A stretch of 64,000 bases of DNA from Gemmatimonadota bacterium (lineage in GTDB: Bacteria; Gemmatimonadota; Gemmatimonadetes; Longimicrobiales; Gaopeijiaceae). Shown piece by piece: positions 1 through 9,389 of this stretch. Where the stretch lies: positions 1 through 64,000 of the forward strand of contig JAPPNN010000018.1 in the NCBI GenBank assembly GCA_028873815.1, written 5' to 3'. The translations under genes and the position numbers were made by a program. Under the pieces are notes generated by a model that was not told the DNA's origin, did not search any database, and worked only from the letters and a program-made list of their open reading frames with translations. The first letter of the stretch is position 1; every line of letters starts with the position of its first letter.

Positions 1-154
1 TCCCGCTGGAAACCGGCCCCGCGTTCAGGCTCATTTGCCGTTGGACAAGACTCAGCCTTCCCTATCTCCCGCCGCCGGTGCAGATTGGAAGCCCTCCGGG
101 CGCCGGTTTCGCGCCGCGTCCGCCCACACCGCCCTCTTTCCCACGGACACCCCC

Positions 155-547
155 ATGAGTGATGCACCCGTTACTCACTACCGCCTGGCCGAGCAGCCCG
201 TCGAGGAGCTCAATCCCCTCATTTCGCGCAGCCTGATCACCGGCGAGCGGGCGATGCTGGCGCACGTCTACCTCAAGAAGGGCGCGGTCGTGCCGATGCA
301 CTCGCACGACAACGAGCAGATCACGTATGTGCTGGAGGGAGCGCTCCAGTTCCGGATCGGCGACGACGGGCCGCAGGACCTCGTCGTGCGGTCGGGCGAG
401 GTGCTGCACCTGCCCAGCAACGTGCCGCATGAGGCCGTGGCGCTGGAGGACACGATCGACGTGGACGTGTTCACGCCACCGCGGCAGGACTGGCTGGACG
501 GGACGGATTCCTACCTGCGGAGCGCCGGCTCCGCCGAGGAGGAATAG
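155..547 (+). CDS. Single-domain cupin protein
   Basis: A 130-residue protein that is almost entirely one cupin barrel. Metal-ligand candidates are H49, H51 and E54 in a HSHDNEQ motif and H92 in the second cupin motif (LPSNVPHEA). I chose the ATG at 155 because the in-frame upstream extension (from a TTG at 35) is low in conserved character, while the cupin begins soon after 155. The stop TAG shares its last base with the GTG of the following aminotransferase, so the two are translationally coupled. Small cupins of this type are dioxygenases, isomerases or ligand sensors; the sequence does not tell which, and no substrate is inferred. Confidence 0.85.
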   Translation: MSDAPVTHYRLAEQPVEELNPLISRSLITGERAMLAHVYLKKGAVVPMHSHDNEQITYVLEGALQFRIGDDGPQDLVVRSGEVLHLPSNVPHEAVALEDTIDVDVFTPPRQDWLDGTDSYLRSAGSAEEE

Positions 548-1479
548 TGGGGTCGGCGGGCAGGCTCGTCGGGAGCCCGTGGATCTGGAAGGACGGCGAG
601 TTCATCCGCTGGGACGACGCGCAGGTGCATGTGCTCAGCCTGGCGGTGCAGTTCGCGGCGTCGGTCTTCGAGGGCGTGCGCTGCTACGAGACGGCCAGGG
701 GGCCGGCGGTTTTTCGGCTGGACGCGCACCTGAAGCGGCTGATGGCGTCGAGCCGGACGTACCGGATGCAGCCGGACCACACGATCGACGAACTGACCGA
801 AGCGGTGTGCGCGACGATCCGCAAGAACGAATTGAGGTCGTGCTACATCCGCCCGATGGTCTTGCGGGGCTACGGGGCGGCGAGCATGCGCCCCGACCTC
901 AGCCCGATCGAGACCTATATCCCGGTGTGGCCGTGGGGGGCGTACCTGGGTGAGGAGGGGCTGGCGAAGGGGGTCGACGTGTGCGTGTCGTCGTGGAACC
1001 GGCCCGCGCCGAACACCGTGCCGAGCGGGGCGAAGTCGGCGGGCAACTACCTGGTGTCGACGCTGATGGTGATGGAGGCGTCGTCCCACGGCTATGTGGA
1101 GGCGATCGGCCTCGGGCCCAGCGGGCTGGTGAGCGAGGGCAGCGGACAGAACCTGTTCATGGTCGTCGACGGCGAGGTCGTCACGCCGATCCTGGACGGG
1201 ACTTCGCTGTCGGGCATCACGCGCCACTCCGTGCTGAAGATCTCGGAGGAACTGGGCTACACGGTGCGCGAGCAGCTGGTGCCCAGGGAAATGCTGTACG
1301 CGGCCGACGAGCTGTTCTTCACGGGAACCGCGTCGGAGGTGACGCCGATCCGGTCGGTCGACGGGCTGGAGGTGGGGAACGGGCGCCGGGGGCCAGTGAC
1401 CGAGCGCATCCAGACGCGCTACCTGGAGTTGGCGAACGGCGAGGGGCCGGATCCGTGGGGGTGGGTGACGTACTTGTAG
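547..1479 (+). CDS. ilvE: Branched-chain amino acid aminotransferase
   Basis: Fold-type IV PLP aminotransferase of 310 residues, the usual length for IlvE. The likely Schiff-base lysine is K163 in SGAKSAGNYL, and the SEGSGQNLF segment (about 195-203) and GTASEV segment are typical of the family. It transfers amino groups between glutamate and the keto acids of leucine, isoleucine and valine in the cytoplasm. The GTG start overlaps the cupin stop by one base (TAGTG). A leucine dehydrogenase and panB elsewhere in the window act on the same keto-acid pool. A D-amino acid transaminase is the main alternative, but the EGVRCY and SGAK motifs favour IlvE. Confidence 0.9.
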   Translation: MGSAGRLVGSPWIWKDGEFIRWDDAQVHVLSLAVQFAASVFEGVRCYETARGPAVFRLDAHLKRLMASSRTYRMQPDHTIDELTEAVCATIRKNELRSCYIRPMVLRGYGAASMRPDLSPIETYIPVWPWGAYLGEEGLAKGVDVCVSSWNRPAPNTVPSGAKSAGNYLVSTLMVMEASSHGYVEAIGLGPSGLVSEGSGQNLFMVVDGEVVTPILDGTSLSGITRHSVLKISEELGYTVREQLVPREMLYAADELFFTGTASEVTPIRSVDGLEVGNGRRGPVTERIQTRYLELANGEGPDPWGWVTYL

Positions 1480-1530
1480 GCGGGGCGGACGGAGCGGGCC
1501 GGCGGGCGCTCGAGGGCCGGCGGGCCCGAC

Positions 1531-2937
1531 TCAGCCCGCGGCGTTCAGCGCCAGCACCGCGTGCAGCAGCACATTGGCCCCGCGGGTGATGTCCTCGGGG
1601 GCGGTGTATTCGCGCGGCGAATGGCTGATGCCGTCGCGGCTGGGGACGAAGATCATGCCGACGGGACCCAGTTCGGCCATGCTCTGGGCGTCGTGCCCCG
1701 CCCCTGACGGCATGCGAAGGGTCGAGTAGCCGAGGTCGGTCGCGGCGCGTTCCAGCATGTCGCGGAAGGCGGGGGCGGTGGGGGCGGCGAGGCTCTCGTA
1801 GAATTGCTCGAATTCGATGGTGACCTCGCGGGCGGACTCGATTTCGCGGGCTCTTGCGACAATTTCGGACAAAATCTGGCCGATTTTGTCCATTTCGAGG
1901 TCGCGGATCTCGAGCGTGGCCCGCACCTCACCCGGCACGACGTTGGGCGCGCCCGGCACCGCCTCGATCCTGCCCACCGTGGCCACCTGCCGCCCCTCCG
2001 TGGTGGTCGCGACCTCGCTGACGGCGCGGATCAGGTCGGCGGTGGCGACGAGCGCGTCCCGGCGCTGGGGCATGGGCGTCGTGCCCGCGTGGTTCTGGGC
2101 GCCGAGCACGGTGATGTACCAGCGGCGGATGCCGACGATCCCCTCGACGATGCCGATCTGGGTCCCGGCGGCTTCGAGGACCGCGCCCTGCTCGATGTGA
2201 AGCTCGAGGAACCCGGCCATGGAACCGGGTTCGCGCTGCGCCTCGTCGAGCCGCGCGGCGTCGCCGCCGAGACGATTGATGCCGTCGCGAATCATGAAGC
2301 CGGAGGCCGTGACGACGTCGAATTCGAACGGCTCGACCCGCCCGACCAGCGCGCGGCTCCCCGTCTTGCCCCCCTCTTCGTTCTGGAAGACCACGACCTC
2401 GAGGGGGTGCCCCAGTTCGACCTCGTGGTGATGCAGGGTCAGCGCGACCTCGAACGCCGCCGCGCAGCCCACCATGCCATCGTAGCTGCCGCCCTCCGGC
2501 ACGGTGTCCATGTGGGACCCGATGACGATCGGCAGCGCGGCGGGGTCGGCGCCGTCTCGCCGGCCGATGAGGTTGCCGGCAATGTCCACGGACACCTGGA
2601 GGCCGGCGTTCTCCATGACGGAGGCGGCATAGGCCCGCGCGGCGATGTCTTCGTCGCTGTAGGCCAGGCGGGTCGTCCCGCCGTCGTCGCCGCCTCCGTA
2701 GCGGCGGAAGACATCGAGGATCGCGTTGAGCCGGTAGCCGTCGACGAGCGGGGCCTGCCCGAGGGGCGTGGCCGCCTGCGGCGGCGCGGCGAGGGTGGCC
2801 GCCCCGAGCGATGTGGGCAACGTGGCCGCCCGGAGCGACGCGGGGAAGGTGGCCGCCAGGGCCGCCGAGGCCTTCAGGAAGTCGCGTCGCGCGAACGACT
2901 CGCCGTGTTCGGCGGGCGGTAGCGGGTCACGGGGCAT
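1531..2937 (-). CDS. M20-family N-carbamoyl-amino-acid / ureido hydrolase, TAT-exported
   Basis: Zinc-dependent amidase of the hydantoinase/carbamoylase branch of peptidase family M20 (468 residues). Seen: GSHMDTVPEGG with a following D, the FQNEEGG metal-binding segment, ELHIEQG, the dimerisation-domain NHAGTTPM motif and GAGHDAQSM near the C-terminus. These are signatures of N-carbamoyl-L-amino-acid hydrolase, allantoate amidohydrolase and beta-ureidopropionase. The N-terminus has a twin-arginine signal (ARRDFLKA) followed by an Ala-rich hydrophobic stretch, so the mature enzyme is probably periplasmic, which is unusual for this mostly cytoplasmic family. The ATG at 2937 is preferred over a GTG at 2961. 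The substrate cannot be set from sequence. Confidence 0.88.
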   Translation of the reverse strand: MPRDPLPPAEHGESFARRDFLKASAALAATFPASLRAATLPTSLGAATLAAPPQAATPLGQAPLVDGYRLNAILDVFRRYGGGDDGGTTRLAYSDEDIAARAYAASVMENAGLQVSVDIAGNLIGRRDGADPAALPIVIGSHMDTVPEGGSYDGMVGCAAAFEVALTLHHHEVELGHPLEVVVFQNEEGGKTGSRALVGRVEPFEFDVVTASGFMIRDGINRLGGDAARLDEAQREPGSMAGFLELHIEQGAVLEAAGTQIGIVEGIVGIRRWYITVLGAQNHAGTTPMPQRRDALVATADLIRAVSEVATTTEGRQVATVGRIEAVPGAPNVVPGEVRATLEIRDLEMDKIGQILSEIVARAREIESAREVTIEFEQFYESLAAPTAPAFRDMLERAATDLGYSTLRMPSGAGHDAQSMAELGPVGMIFVPSRDGISHSPREYTAPEDITRGANVLLHAVLALNAAG

Positions 2938-2996
2938 TCGTCTTATCCTGGCCGGTGGCACATGGAACCCCCTTCAGAATAGGTGGACAGTCCGCT

Positions 2997-3698
2997 TTGG
3001 ACGAGGGAGCCTTCAACTTCGACGGCGACTACGGGGAGAGCTACGAGGCCCTGGCCCGGCAGGTCATCCCCGGGTACCTGACCTTCTTCCCCATGTTCGC
3101 CGCGCTCATCGAGCCGGATCTCCCGCCGGGCGCCCGGGTGCTGGTGATCGGTGCGGGCACGGGCATCGAACTCGTCACCCTCAAGCGGGTGCGGCCCGAC
3201 CTCCAGTTGCATGGGGTCGACCCCTCGGAGCAGATGCTGGAGATCGCGCGGCGGCGCGTCGCGGAGGCGGGGGTCGCGGACGGGGTCAGCTTCCAGCTCG
3301 GGTACGCGGAGGATGTCCCGGCCGCGCCGCTCTTCGACGCCGCAACCCTGATCAACGTGCTTCACTTCGTCCCCGACGACGGAAGCAAGGCAGCACTGCT
3401 GGGCGACATCGCGCGGCGAATGAAGCCGGGCGGCGTATTCGTCTTCTTCGACCTGCACGGCGGTGCCGATTCGGAGGAGCACGAGCGCTACCTGTCCACG
3501 TGGCGGCGCTACTGGACGATCCGCGGGATGACGGCGGACGAGAAACGCCGCTTCGACGCGCGGATTCGCGAGGGGATTCACTTCGCGCCGGCCTCACGGA
3601 TCGTCGAGCTGGCGCGAGATGTCGGCCTGACCGAGCCGAGTCGCTTCTACACGAGCCTGCTGTACGGGGGATGGACCTTTCGGCGGGCTGGCGGGTGA
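2997..3698 (+). CDS. Class I SAM-dependent methyltransferase
   Basis: Rossmann-type methyltransferase of about 233 residues. The SAM-binding glycine motif VIGAGTG lies at residues 50-56, followed by an acidic second-strand motif (HGVDPSEQM) and INVLHFVPDD at motif IV. The start is uncertain: a TTG at 2997 has AGGTGG ten bases upstream and begins right where the conserved sequence starts; an in-frame GTG at 2955 is the alternative. The true 5' end lies divergent to the M20 amidase gene. Substrate unknown; it resembles generic methyltransferases acting on small molecules. Confidence 0.8.
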   Translation: MDEGAFNFDGDYGESYEALARQVIPGYLTFFPMFAALIEPDLPPGARVLVIGAGTGIELVTLKRVRPDLQLHGVDPSEQMLEIARRRVAEAGVADGVSFQLGYAEDVPAAPLFDAATLINVLHFVPDDGSKAALLGDIARRMKPGGVFVFFDLHGGADSEEHERYLSTWRRYWTIRGMTADEKRRFDARIREGIHFAPASRIVELARDVGLTEPSRFYTSLLYGGWTFRRAGG

Positions 3699-3742
3699 CC
3701 TATTCGTAGGGGATGTTCTGCAGCGCAATGTCCTGTCGACCT

Positions 3743-5581
3743 ATGAAAAGGCCGCCCATGCGGATGTGGCTACCAGCGCTCGTGTCTCTGGCCGCAATTG
3801 CCGTGGCCGGTTGCGCCGATCTCGCGCTCGAACCCGGTCAGATCCCGCATTCGCTGTCGATCTCGCCCGAGGACGCCCGCGTCAAGGAAGGTGACGTCGG
3901 GGAGTTCACCGTCACGGTGTTCGACGAAGACGGACAGGTCATTCCGGGGCCGCCCGCGTGGGCGCCGGCCGCGTGGGAAGTGGCCGATCCATCCATGGTC
4001 GAGTTCGGACCGGACGGGAGTTTCACGGCGCTCGACAACGGCGAAGCGAGGATCGGAGCCCGCTCGGCCGGGCTGCTGGCCCGCACCACGCTGCTTATCA
4101 GCCCGGGCAGCGTGCGGCTGACGGCGCCCGCGGTCTACCTGAACCAGGCCATCCAGCGCCTCGACGGCACCGTGCCGCTGATCGCCGGACGCAAGGCACT
4201 GCTGCGGGTGTTTGTCACCGGCGACGAGGTCAGCTACTTCGAACCCCGCGCCTATGCGGACTTTCTGCTGGACGGGAGGGTGATTCATACGGCCCCGATG
4301 GACCCGCCGCACGTCATTCCCGATGCGATCGACGAGAAGTGGCGGTTGCAGTCATTCAACGCCGAGATCCCCGGTGAGGTGATCCGGCCCGGGATCGAAT
4401 TGTCCGTCGAAGTGGATCCCGACGGCGTGGTGCCCCTGCGGCCGGGCAGCGAGCGGAGGATCCCGGCGGAGGGCGCGCTGGCCCTCAACGTGGTCGAGCT
4501 TCCGGTGCACTATCAGACGCTGGTTCCCGTGATCGCCGCGACCGATCCCCGCGAACAGATCCGCATTTGGGCCGAAGACATGACCGCGGAGAGCGAGTGG
4601 CTGGAGTTTGCGCGCAGCGTTCTCCCGATCGGAGACATGCACCTGACGATGCACGAGCCCTTCTACACCTCGGTGGACTTGAACACCTTCGACGGCTGGC
4701 GGCAGCTCATCAGCGACATCAGGACCCTGCGGACCATGGAAAACGGCAGGGGCTACTACTACGGAGCCTTCCATCGTGCCAACCTCACGGGGCTCGTGGG
4801 GTTGGGGTACATCGGCTACCCGGTCAGCATAGGGTTGAGTCAGGACGATACCTTTGCCCACGAAGTGGGCCACAACATGAGTCTCGCCCATGCCCCTTGC
4901 GGCGGCGCAGGAGGGGCGGACCCCAAATTCCCCTACAAGGATGGCAGCACCGGGGTCTGGGGATACAATCCGGCTGGCGGAGGCATCGTCGATCCCGATC
5001 AATACAAGGATCTGATGGGGTATTGCAATCCGAGCTGGGTCAGCGACTACAGCTTCGAGAAGGCCCTGGACTTCCGGATTCGGACCGAGCTCAGGCCGGG
5101 CGGGGCGGATCCGGGGGGCGTGGACCCCGTGGATGTCCGTGGACCCACCGAGCAGACGCTTTTGCTGAGGGGTAGGGCGGTCGGCGGCGCGCTGGTGCTC
5201 GAGCCCGCCTTCCTGGTGGAGACGCATCCGGTGCTGCCGGACGGCGACGGCGCCTACCGCCTGGAAGGGTTCGGTTCAGGTGGTCGCGTCGTTTTCTCTT
5301 TCGGATTCACGCCGACGCCCCTGGAGTTCGGCGGAGGGGACTTTCTCTTTGCGGTGCCCTACGACGCGGAGTCGGATGGGGTGCTGGAGCGAGTCGTCCT
5401 GACGGGACCCGAGGGCGAGTTCGCGCTCGGGCCGTCCAGCACAAGTCCGATGGCCATCATCACCAACCGCGCCAACGGGCAGGTGCGCGCCATTTTGCGC
5501 AACTGGAACGGCGGCCTCAATCTTCTGGATGAAAACACCGAGATAATGGTCAGCGACGGCTTGCCCGACGTCGTGCGGTAG
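3743..5581 (+). CDS. Lipoprotein metzincin-like zinc metalloprotease with N-terminal Ig-like domain
   Basis: A 612-residue exported protein. The signal ends in a lipobox (AIAVAGC), followed by a bacterial Ig-like (Big_2 type) domain over about residues 35-130, then a catalytic region. The zinc site is HEVGHNMSLAH, with H373, E374, H377 and H383, and a Met-turn-like DLMGYC at 423-428 downstream, as in metzincins. The position usually held by glycine in HExxHxxGxxH is serine here. A C-terminal beta-rich region follows. It likely degrades protein substrates at the cell surface. The ATG at 3743 is chosen because it directly precedes the basic signal n-region; one at 3713 is also in frame. Confidence 0.82.
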   Translation: MKRPPMRMWLPALVSLAAIAVAGCADLALEPGQIPHSLSISPEDARVKEGDVGEFTVTVFDEDGQVIPGPPAWAPAAWEVADPSMVEFGPDGSFTALDNGEARIGARSAGLLARTTLLISPGSVRLTAPAVYLNQAIQRLDGTVPLIAGRKALLRVFVTGDEVSYFEPRAYADFLLDGRVIHTAPMDPPHVIPDAIDEKWRLQSFNAEIPGEVIRPGIELSVEVDPDGVVPLRPGSERRIPAEGALALNVVELPVHYQTLVPVIAATDPREQIRIWAEDMTAESEWLEFARSVLPIGDMHLTMHEPFYTSVDLNTFDGWRQLISDIRTLRTMENGRGYYYGAFHRANLTGLVGLGYIGYPVSIGLSQDDTFAHEVGHNMSLAHAPCGGAGGADPKFPYKDGSTGVWGYNPAGGGIVDPDQYKDLMGYCNPSWVSDYSFEKALDFRIRTELRPGGADPGGVDPVDVRGPTEQTLLLRGRAVGGALVLEPAFLVETHPVLPDGDGAYRLEGFGSGGRVVFSFGFTPTPLEFGGGDFLFAVPYDAESDGVLERVVLTGPEGEFALGPSSTSPMAIITNRANGQVRAILRNWNGGLNLLDENTEIMVSDGLPDVVR

Positions 5582-5607
5582 CCACCCCCACCGGAAGGAA
5601 GCTCGCC

Positions 5608-6897
5608 ATGTCTGGAACCATCAGCAAAACACGTTCTGCGGCGCCTATTCTCGCGCTTTTCACACCGGTTGTCCTGGGGGGCTGCGAGGCCGGATCCGAC
5701 GCGCCGGCCTCCAGCGCCGTGGCCTTCGAGGGCGCGCGAGTGATCGTGGGCGACGGTGCGGTGATCGAGGACGCCGTCTTCGTCGTGGACGATGGCCTGA
5801 TCGGGCAGGTCGGAGCGTCCGGGGCGATCGACATACCGGACGGCGCCGCCCGCGTGGACCTGAGCGGCAAGACCGTCATGCCGGCGATCGTCAACGCGCA
5901 CTTCCACCTGAATCCCGAACGGGGGGCGCGGACCGAGCAGCTCCGGCACTCCGCCTACTACGGCACGTCGCTGGCGGTAAGCCTCGGGCTGGACGATGGC
6001 GAGGCGGCCTTCGAGATGCGCGACGAGATGTTGACCGACGGCGCGCGTTCACAGACCGCGGGCCGGGGAATCACCTCCCCGGAGCCGGGCAGGAGCGAGG
6101 TTCCGCACTGGGTCACCACGGAGGACGAGGCGCGCGCGGCGGTGCGTGAACTGGCCGACCAGCAGGTCGACATCGTGAAGATCTGGGTCGACGACCGGGG
6201 GGGCCAGTACGAGCGGCTCTCGCCCGAACTCTACGGCGCGGTCATCGACGAGGCTCACGCCAACGGCCTGCGCGTGACGGCCCACGTGTTCCGCCTGGAG
6301 GACGCGAAGGGGTTGCTCCGCGCCGGTGTCGACGCCTTCGCGCACGGGATCCGCGACATGGACGTGGACGACGAGCTGGTTGCACTGTGGCGGGAGCGGC
6401 CGAACGTGGTGCTGGTCCCCAACCTGCCCGGGCCGGGAGTGGCCGAGAACTTCGACTGGCTGGCGGGGACCGTGTCGGCCGACCGGATCGCGGGAATGAA
6501 CGAGGGGTCGACGGACCGCCCCCAGGCGCAGGAGTTCTTCGGGATTCAGGCGCGCAACATGGTGCGGTTGCACGGCGAGGGCTTCCCGGTGTCGTTCGGG
6601 ACCGACGGCGGCTCACCGTGGGCCGTGCACCAGGAGCTGGCGGACATGGTGCGGGCCGGGATGTCCCCGGCGGACGTGATCGTGGCGGCGACGGGCACAT
6701 CGGCGGCGTTCGTGGGTGCCGACGACCTCGGCATGATCGAGGCGGGCAAGAGCGCGGACTTCATCGTGCTGGACGCGAACCCGCTCGACGACATTACCAA
6801 CACGCGCATGATCGACGCGGTGTATCTGCGCGGGGTGGCGGTGGACCGCGAGGGCATGGGCGCGGAGTTGCTGGGCCTCAGCCCCCCGGCCCCGTAA
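5608..6897 (+). CDS. Amidohydrolase-superfamily lipoprotein
   Basis: Metal-dependent amidohydrolase (429 residues) with a lipobox (VVLGGC, C26), so probably anchored in the cell envelope. Metal-binding H98 and H100 sit in NAHFH; a candidate carboxylated lysine lies in DIVKIWVDDRGG; later histidines are in TAHVF and FAHGIRD and the catalytic aspartate in SFGTDGG. It belongs with imidazolonepropionase-like/prolidase-like hydrolases common in Gemmatimonadota and related soil or marine bacteria. It follows the metalloprotease by 26 bases on the same strand and converges with an S9 peptidase, overlapping its 3' end by 20 bases. Substrate not determinable. Confidence 0.87.
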   Translation: MSGTISKTRSAAPILALFTPVVLGGCEAGSDAPASSAVAFEGARVIVGDGAVIEDAVFVVDDGLIGQVGASGAIDIPDGAARVDLSGKTVMPAIVNAHFHLNPERGARTEQLRHSAYYGTSLAVSLGLDDGEAAFEMRDEMLTDGARSQTAGRGITSPEPGRSEVPHWVTTEDEARAAVRELADQQVDIVKIWVDDRGGQYERLSPELYGAVIDEAHANGLRVTAHVFRLEDAKGLLRAGVDAFAHGIRDMDVDDELVALWRERPNVVLVPNLPGPGVAENFDWLAGTVSADRIAGMNEGSTDRPQAQEFFGIQARNMVRLHGEGFPVSFGTDGGSPWAVHQELADMVRAGMSPADVIVAATGTSAAFVGADDLGMIEAGKSADFIVLDANPLDDITNTRMIDAVYLRGVAVDREGMGAELLGLSPPAP

Positions 6898-9250
6898 TCC
6901 TGTACTCGCTTGGCGGCACCTCGCCGCGCAGGTGCTCCACGAAGTAGTCCCACGTCCGGCGCACCACGTAGGGCTCGCTTGAGTAGCCGTGGTTCCGGTT
7001 CGGCAGCACGAACATGTCGAAGTCCTTGTTGTGGGCGATCAGCTCCTCGATCACCCGGATCGTCATGTTGGGGTGCACGTTGTCGTCCAGCGTGCCGTAG
7101 TGCAGCAGCAGCTTCCCCGTCAGGTTGGCGGCCAGGTTCTGGTTGGCCTGGTTGTCGTAGTTGTCGGTGCCGTCCTCGTTCTCCACCAGCAGCCCCTGGT
7201 ACTTCTCCGCCCAGGGGAAGTGATAGCCGCGGTTGTCGTGGTTGCCGGCGCCCGACACGGCCACCTTGAAGAAGTCGGGCCAGCGCAGGATCGCGTCCGT
7301 CGACGAGAAGCCGCCACCGGAGTGCCCGAAGATGCCGACCCGGCCAAGGTCCATCTGGGGGTATCGGCCGGTCAGCTCCTTGAGCGCCGAGATGTGATCG
7401 GGGATGCCGTTGTCGCCCATGTTCGCGTAGTAGGCGTCGTGAAACGCCTTGGAGCGGAGCGGCGTGCCGAAGGCGTCGACCGCGAAGACGATGAAGCCGA
7501 GTTCGGCGAGCGCGCGGCCGTTGCCGCGCCCTGAGGCCGAGAAGTCGTACCGGGTGACGGCGCCGATCTGGGGGCCCGGATAGATGTAGTCCACGACCGG
7601 ATAGCTCGCGTCGGGGTCGAAGTCGGAGGGGAACCACAGCAGGCCATACACGCTGGTCGTGCCGTCGCGCCCCTTGGCCTCGAAGGGCACCGGCGGGATC
7701 CAGCCGGCCTCTTCGAGACGGGAAATGTCGGCGGTCTCGATGGTCTGCACGATCCGGCCGTCGCGACCGCGCACGACCGAATTCGGGGCCATCTCCGGAG
7801 TGGAGTACTGGTCCACGAAGTAGCGGCCGCTGGGCGAAGGCGTGATCTGGTGCACCGCGTCCTCGGAGCTGAGCAGCTGCAGGCCGGATCCGTCCAGGCC
7901 GACCCGGTACAGGTGGAGGAAGTAGGGATGCCGTCCCTCCTCCCGGCCCACTGCCGTGAAGTAGACGGTGCGTGAGGCCTCATCCACCTCCAGGAGCTGA
8001 GCAACCAGCCAGGGGCCGGAAGTGACCCGGTTTTTCAGGTTCCCGTCGCCGTCGTAGAGGTACAGGTGACCGAAACCGTCCCGCTCCGACCACCAGAGGA
8101 ACTCGGAACCGTTCCCGAGCACCTGCCAGGCGGGCGGAAACGAGGTGAAGTTGTTGAGTTCGACATAGGTCGGCCCGGTCTCTTCCAGCAGCTCGGTCGC
8201 GCTCCCGGTGGCCGCGTCCACACGGTAGAGCCTGTAGCTCCTGAAGTCGCGGCTGCGGTGCGTGTAGAACACGTGGCTGCCGTCCGCGGTCCATTGCACG
8301 TCGGCGAAGGCGGTGTCACCGCGGGCGAAGTTGCCCGGCTGGGGCGGGACATCGGCGCGGACCGAGGTGCCGGCCTCCGCGTCGAGGATCCACAGCTCCG
8401 ACGTGGGGACGATGGAGTCGCCCGGGAGCGCGTAGGCCCACGAGTGCAGGATCGGGCGCCCGTCGGCGGCTTCGAGCAGGTGGAAGCGCTCGACTTCGCG
8501 CTCGTCGTACCGGTGCGTGGCGATCCGGCGCGAATCGGGCGACCACTGCATGACCGGTGAGCGCTCACGGTTGGCCCGGCGGCTCGTGATCTCCTGGCAG
8601 CAGCCCTCGGGGATCGCGCCGTAGCCGAAATCGGTCTCGCCGTCGCGCGTCAGTTGCGTTTCCTCTCCGCTGGCGGCATCGCGCACCCACAGGTTCTCGT
8701 CGCGGGCGAAGGCGATCCAGCGGCCGTCGGGAGAGGGGCGGTCCGCGTCGGAGGGCGCGGTGGCGCTGGTGGGGCCAGCGCAGGTGTAGGCACCGATGTC
8801 GCAGGTCCACTGCACGGAGTCGGCGACCTGGAAGCGGATGGCGCCATAGCGCGCCGAGCCGCCGCCGTCCACGAAGTCGAACTCCTCGAAGGGCAGCGCC
8901 CGGCCCTCGTAGGCCGTGTCGGCGGCGAGCGACAGGGCAGCCGCCAGGCGCGCATGGTCGAAGGCGGGGCGGCGGGTGGCGGCCGCGGGGTCCACGACGA
9001 CGAACTCGTGACCGGAGTCGGTGCGGCTGCGGAACCAGAAGCGGTCACCGTCGAAGAACTCGGGCGCGACCTGGTCGCCCGAGATGAGTTTGGACGCGTT
9101 CCAGGGCAGGAACTGCTCGGCGCGCGCGTAGGCGCTTTCGCTGACCTGCTGGGCGGCGAGCGCTGAGGGCGCGGTGGCCACTGGGGCCGCGGTGGCCAGG
9201 AGGGCGAGCGCGGCCGTGGTGTGCGGGAGTCTGCGAAGGAACGTGGGCAT
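6878..9250 (-). CDS. Exported S9-family prolyl oligopeptidase / dipeptidyl peptidase IV-like
   Basis: A 790-residue serine peptidase: signal peptide (to about ALAAQ), an N-terminal DPP IV-type beta-propeller containing the MQWSPDSRR blade motif, and a C-terminal alpha/beta-hydrolase. The catalytic triad candidates are S644 in GHSGGG, the aspartate in TLDDNVHP and the histidine in NRNHGYS. The more usual nucleophile elbow is GWSYGG, so GHSGGG marks a divergent subfamily. The ATG at 9250 has GAGGT seven bases upstream and opens directly into the signal peptide. It is divergent from another S9 peptidase, with a 139-bp shared promoter region. It probably cleaves dipeptides from exported or imported peptides in the periplasm. 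Confidence 0.9.
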   Translation of the reverse strand: MPTFLRRLPHTTAALALLATAAPVATAPSALAAQQVSESAYARAEQFLPWNASKLISGDQVAPEFFDGDRFWFRSRTDSGHEFVVVDPAAATRRPAFDHARLAAALSLAADTAYEGRALPFEEFDFVDGGGSARYGAIRFQVADSVQWTCDIGAYTCAGPTSATAPSDADRPSPDGRWIAFARDENLWVRDAASGEETQLTRDGETDFGYGAIPEGCCQEITSRRANRERSPVMQWSPDSRRIATHRYDEREVERFHLLEAADGRPILHSWAYALPGDSIVPTSELWILDAEAGTSVRADVPPQPGNFARGDTAFADVQWTADGSHVFYTHRSRDFRSYRLYRVDAATGSATELLEETGPTYVELNNFTSFPPAWQVLGNGSEFLWWSERDGFGHLYLYDGDGNLKNRVTSGPWLVAQLLEVDEASRTVYFTAVGREEGRHPYFLHLYRVGLDGSGLQLLSSEDAVHQITPSPSGRYFVDQYSTPEMAPNSVVRGRDGRIVQTIETADISRLEEAGWIPPVPFEAKGRDGTTSVYGLLWFPSDFDPDASYPVVDYIYPGPQIGAVTRYDFSASGRGNGRALAELGFIVFAVDAFGTPLRSKAFHDAYYANMGDNGIPDHISALKELTGRYPQMDLGRVGIFGHSGGGFSSTDAILRWPDFFKVAVSGAGNHDNRGYHFPWAEKYQGLLVENEDGTDNYDNQANQNLAANLTGKLLLHYGTLDDNVHPNMTIRVIEELIAHNKDFDMFVLPNRNHGYSSEPYVVRRTWDYFVEHLRGEVPPSEYRITGPGG

Positions 9251-9389
9251 TGTGACCTCGGTGGCTGTCATGCTGGCGCGATTGCGAAGGGGCGTGGCTG
9301 GTTGAGCGACCACGTCGCCGATATAGTGACTTCGGTCTGGTTCCTGAGCCAGTCCCCCCGGTTGCTTGCAATCCACCTGGAGTCCGGTC

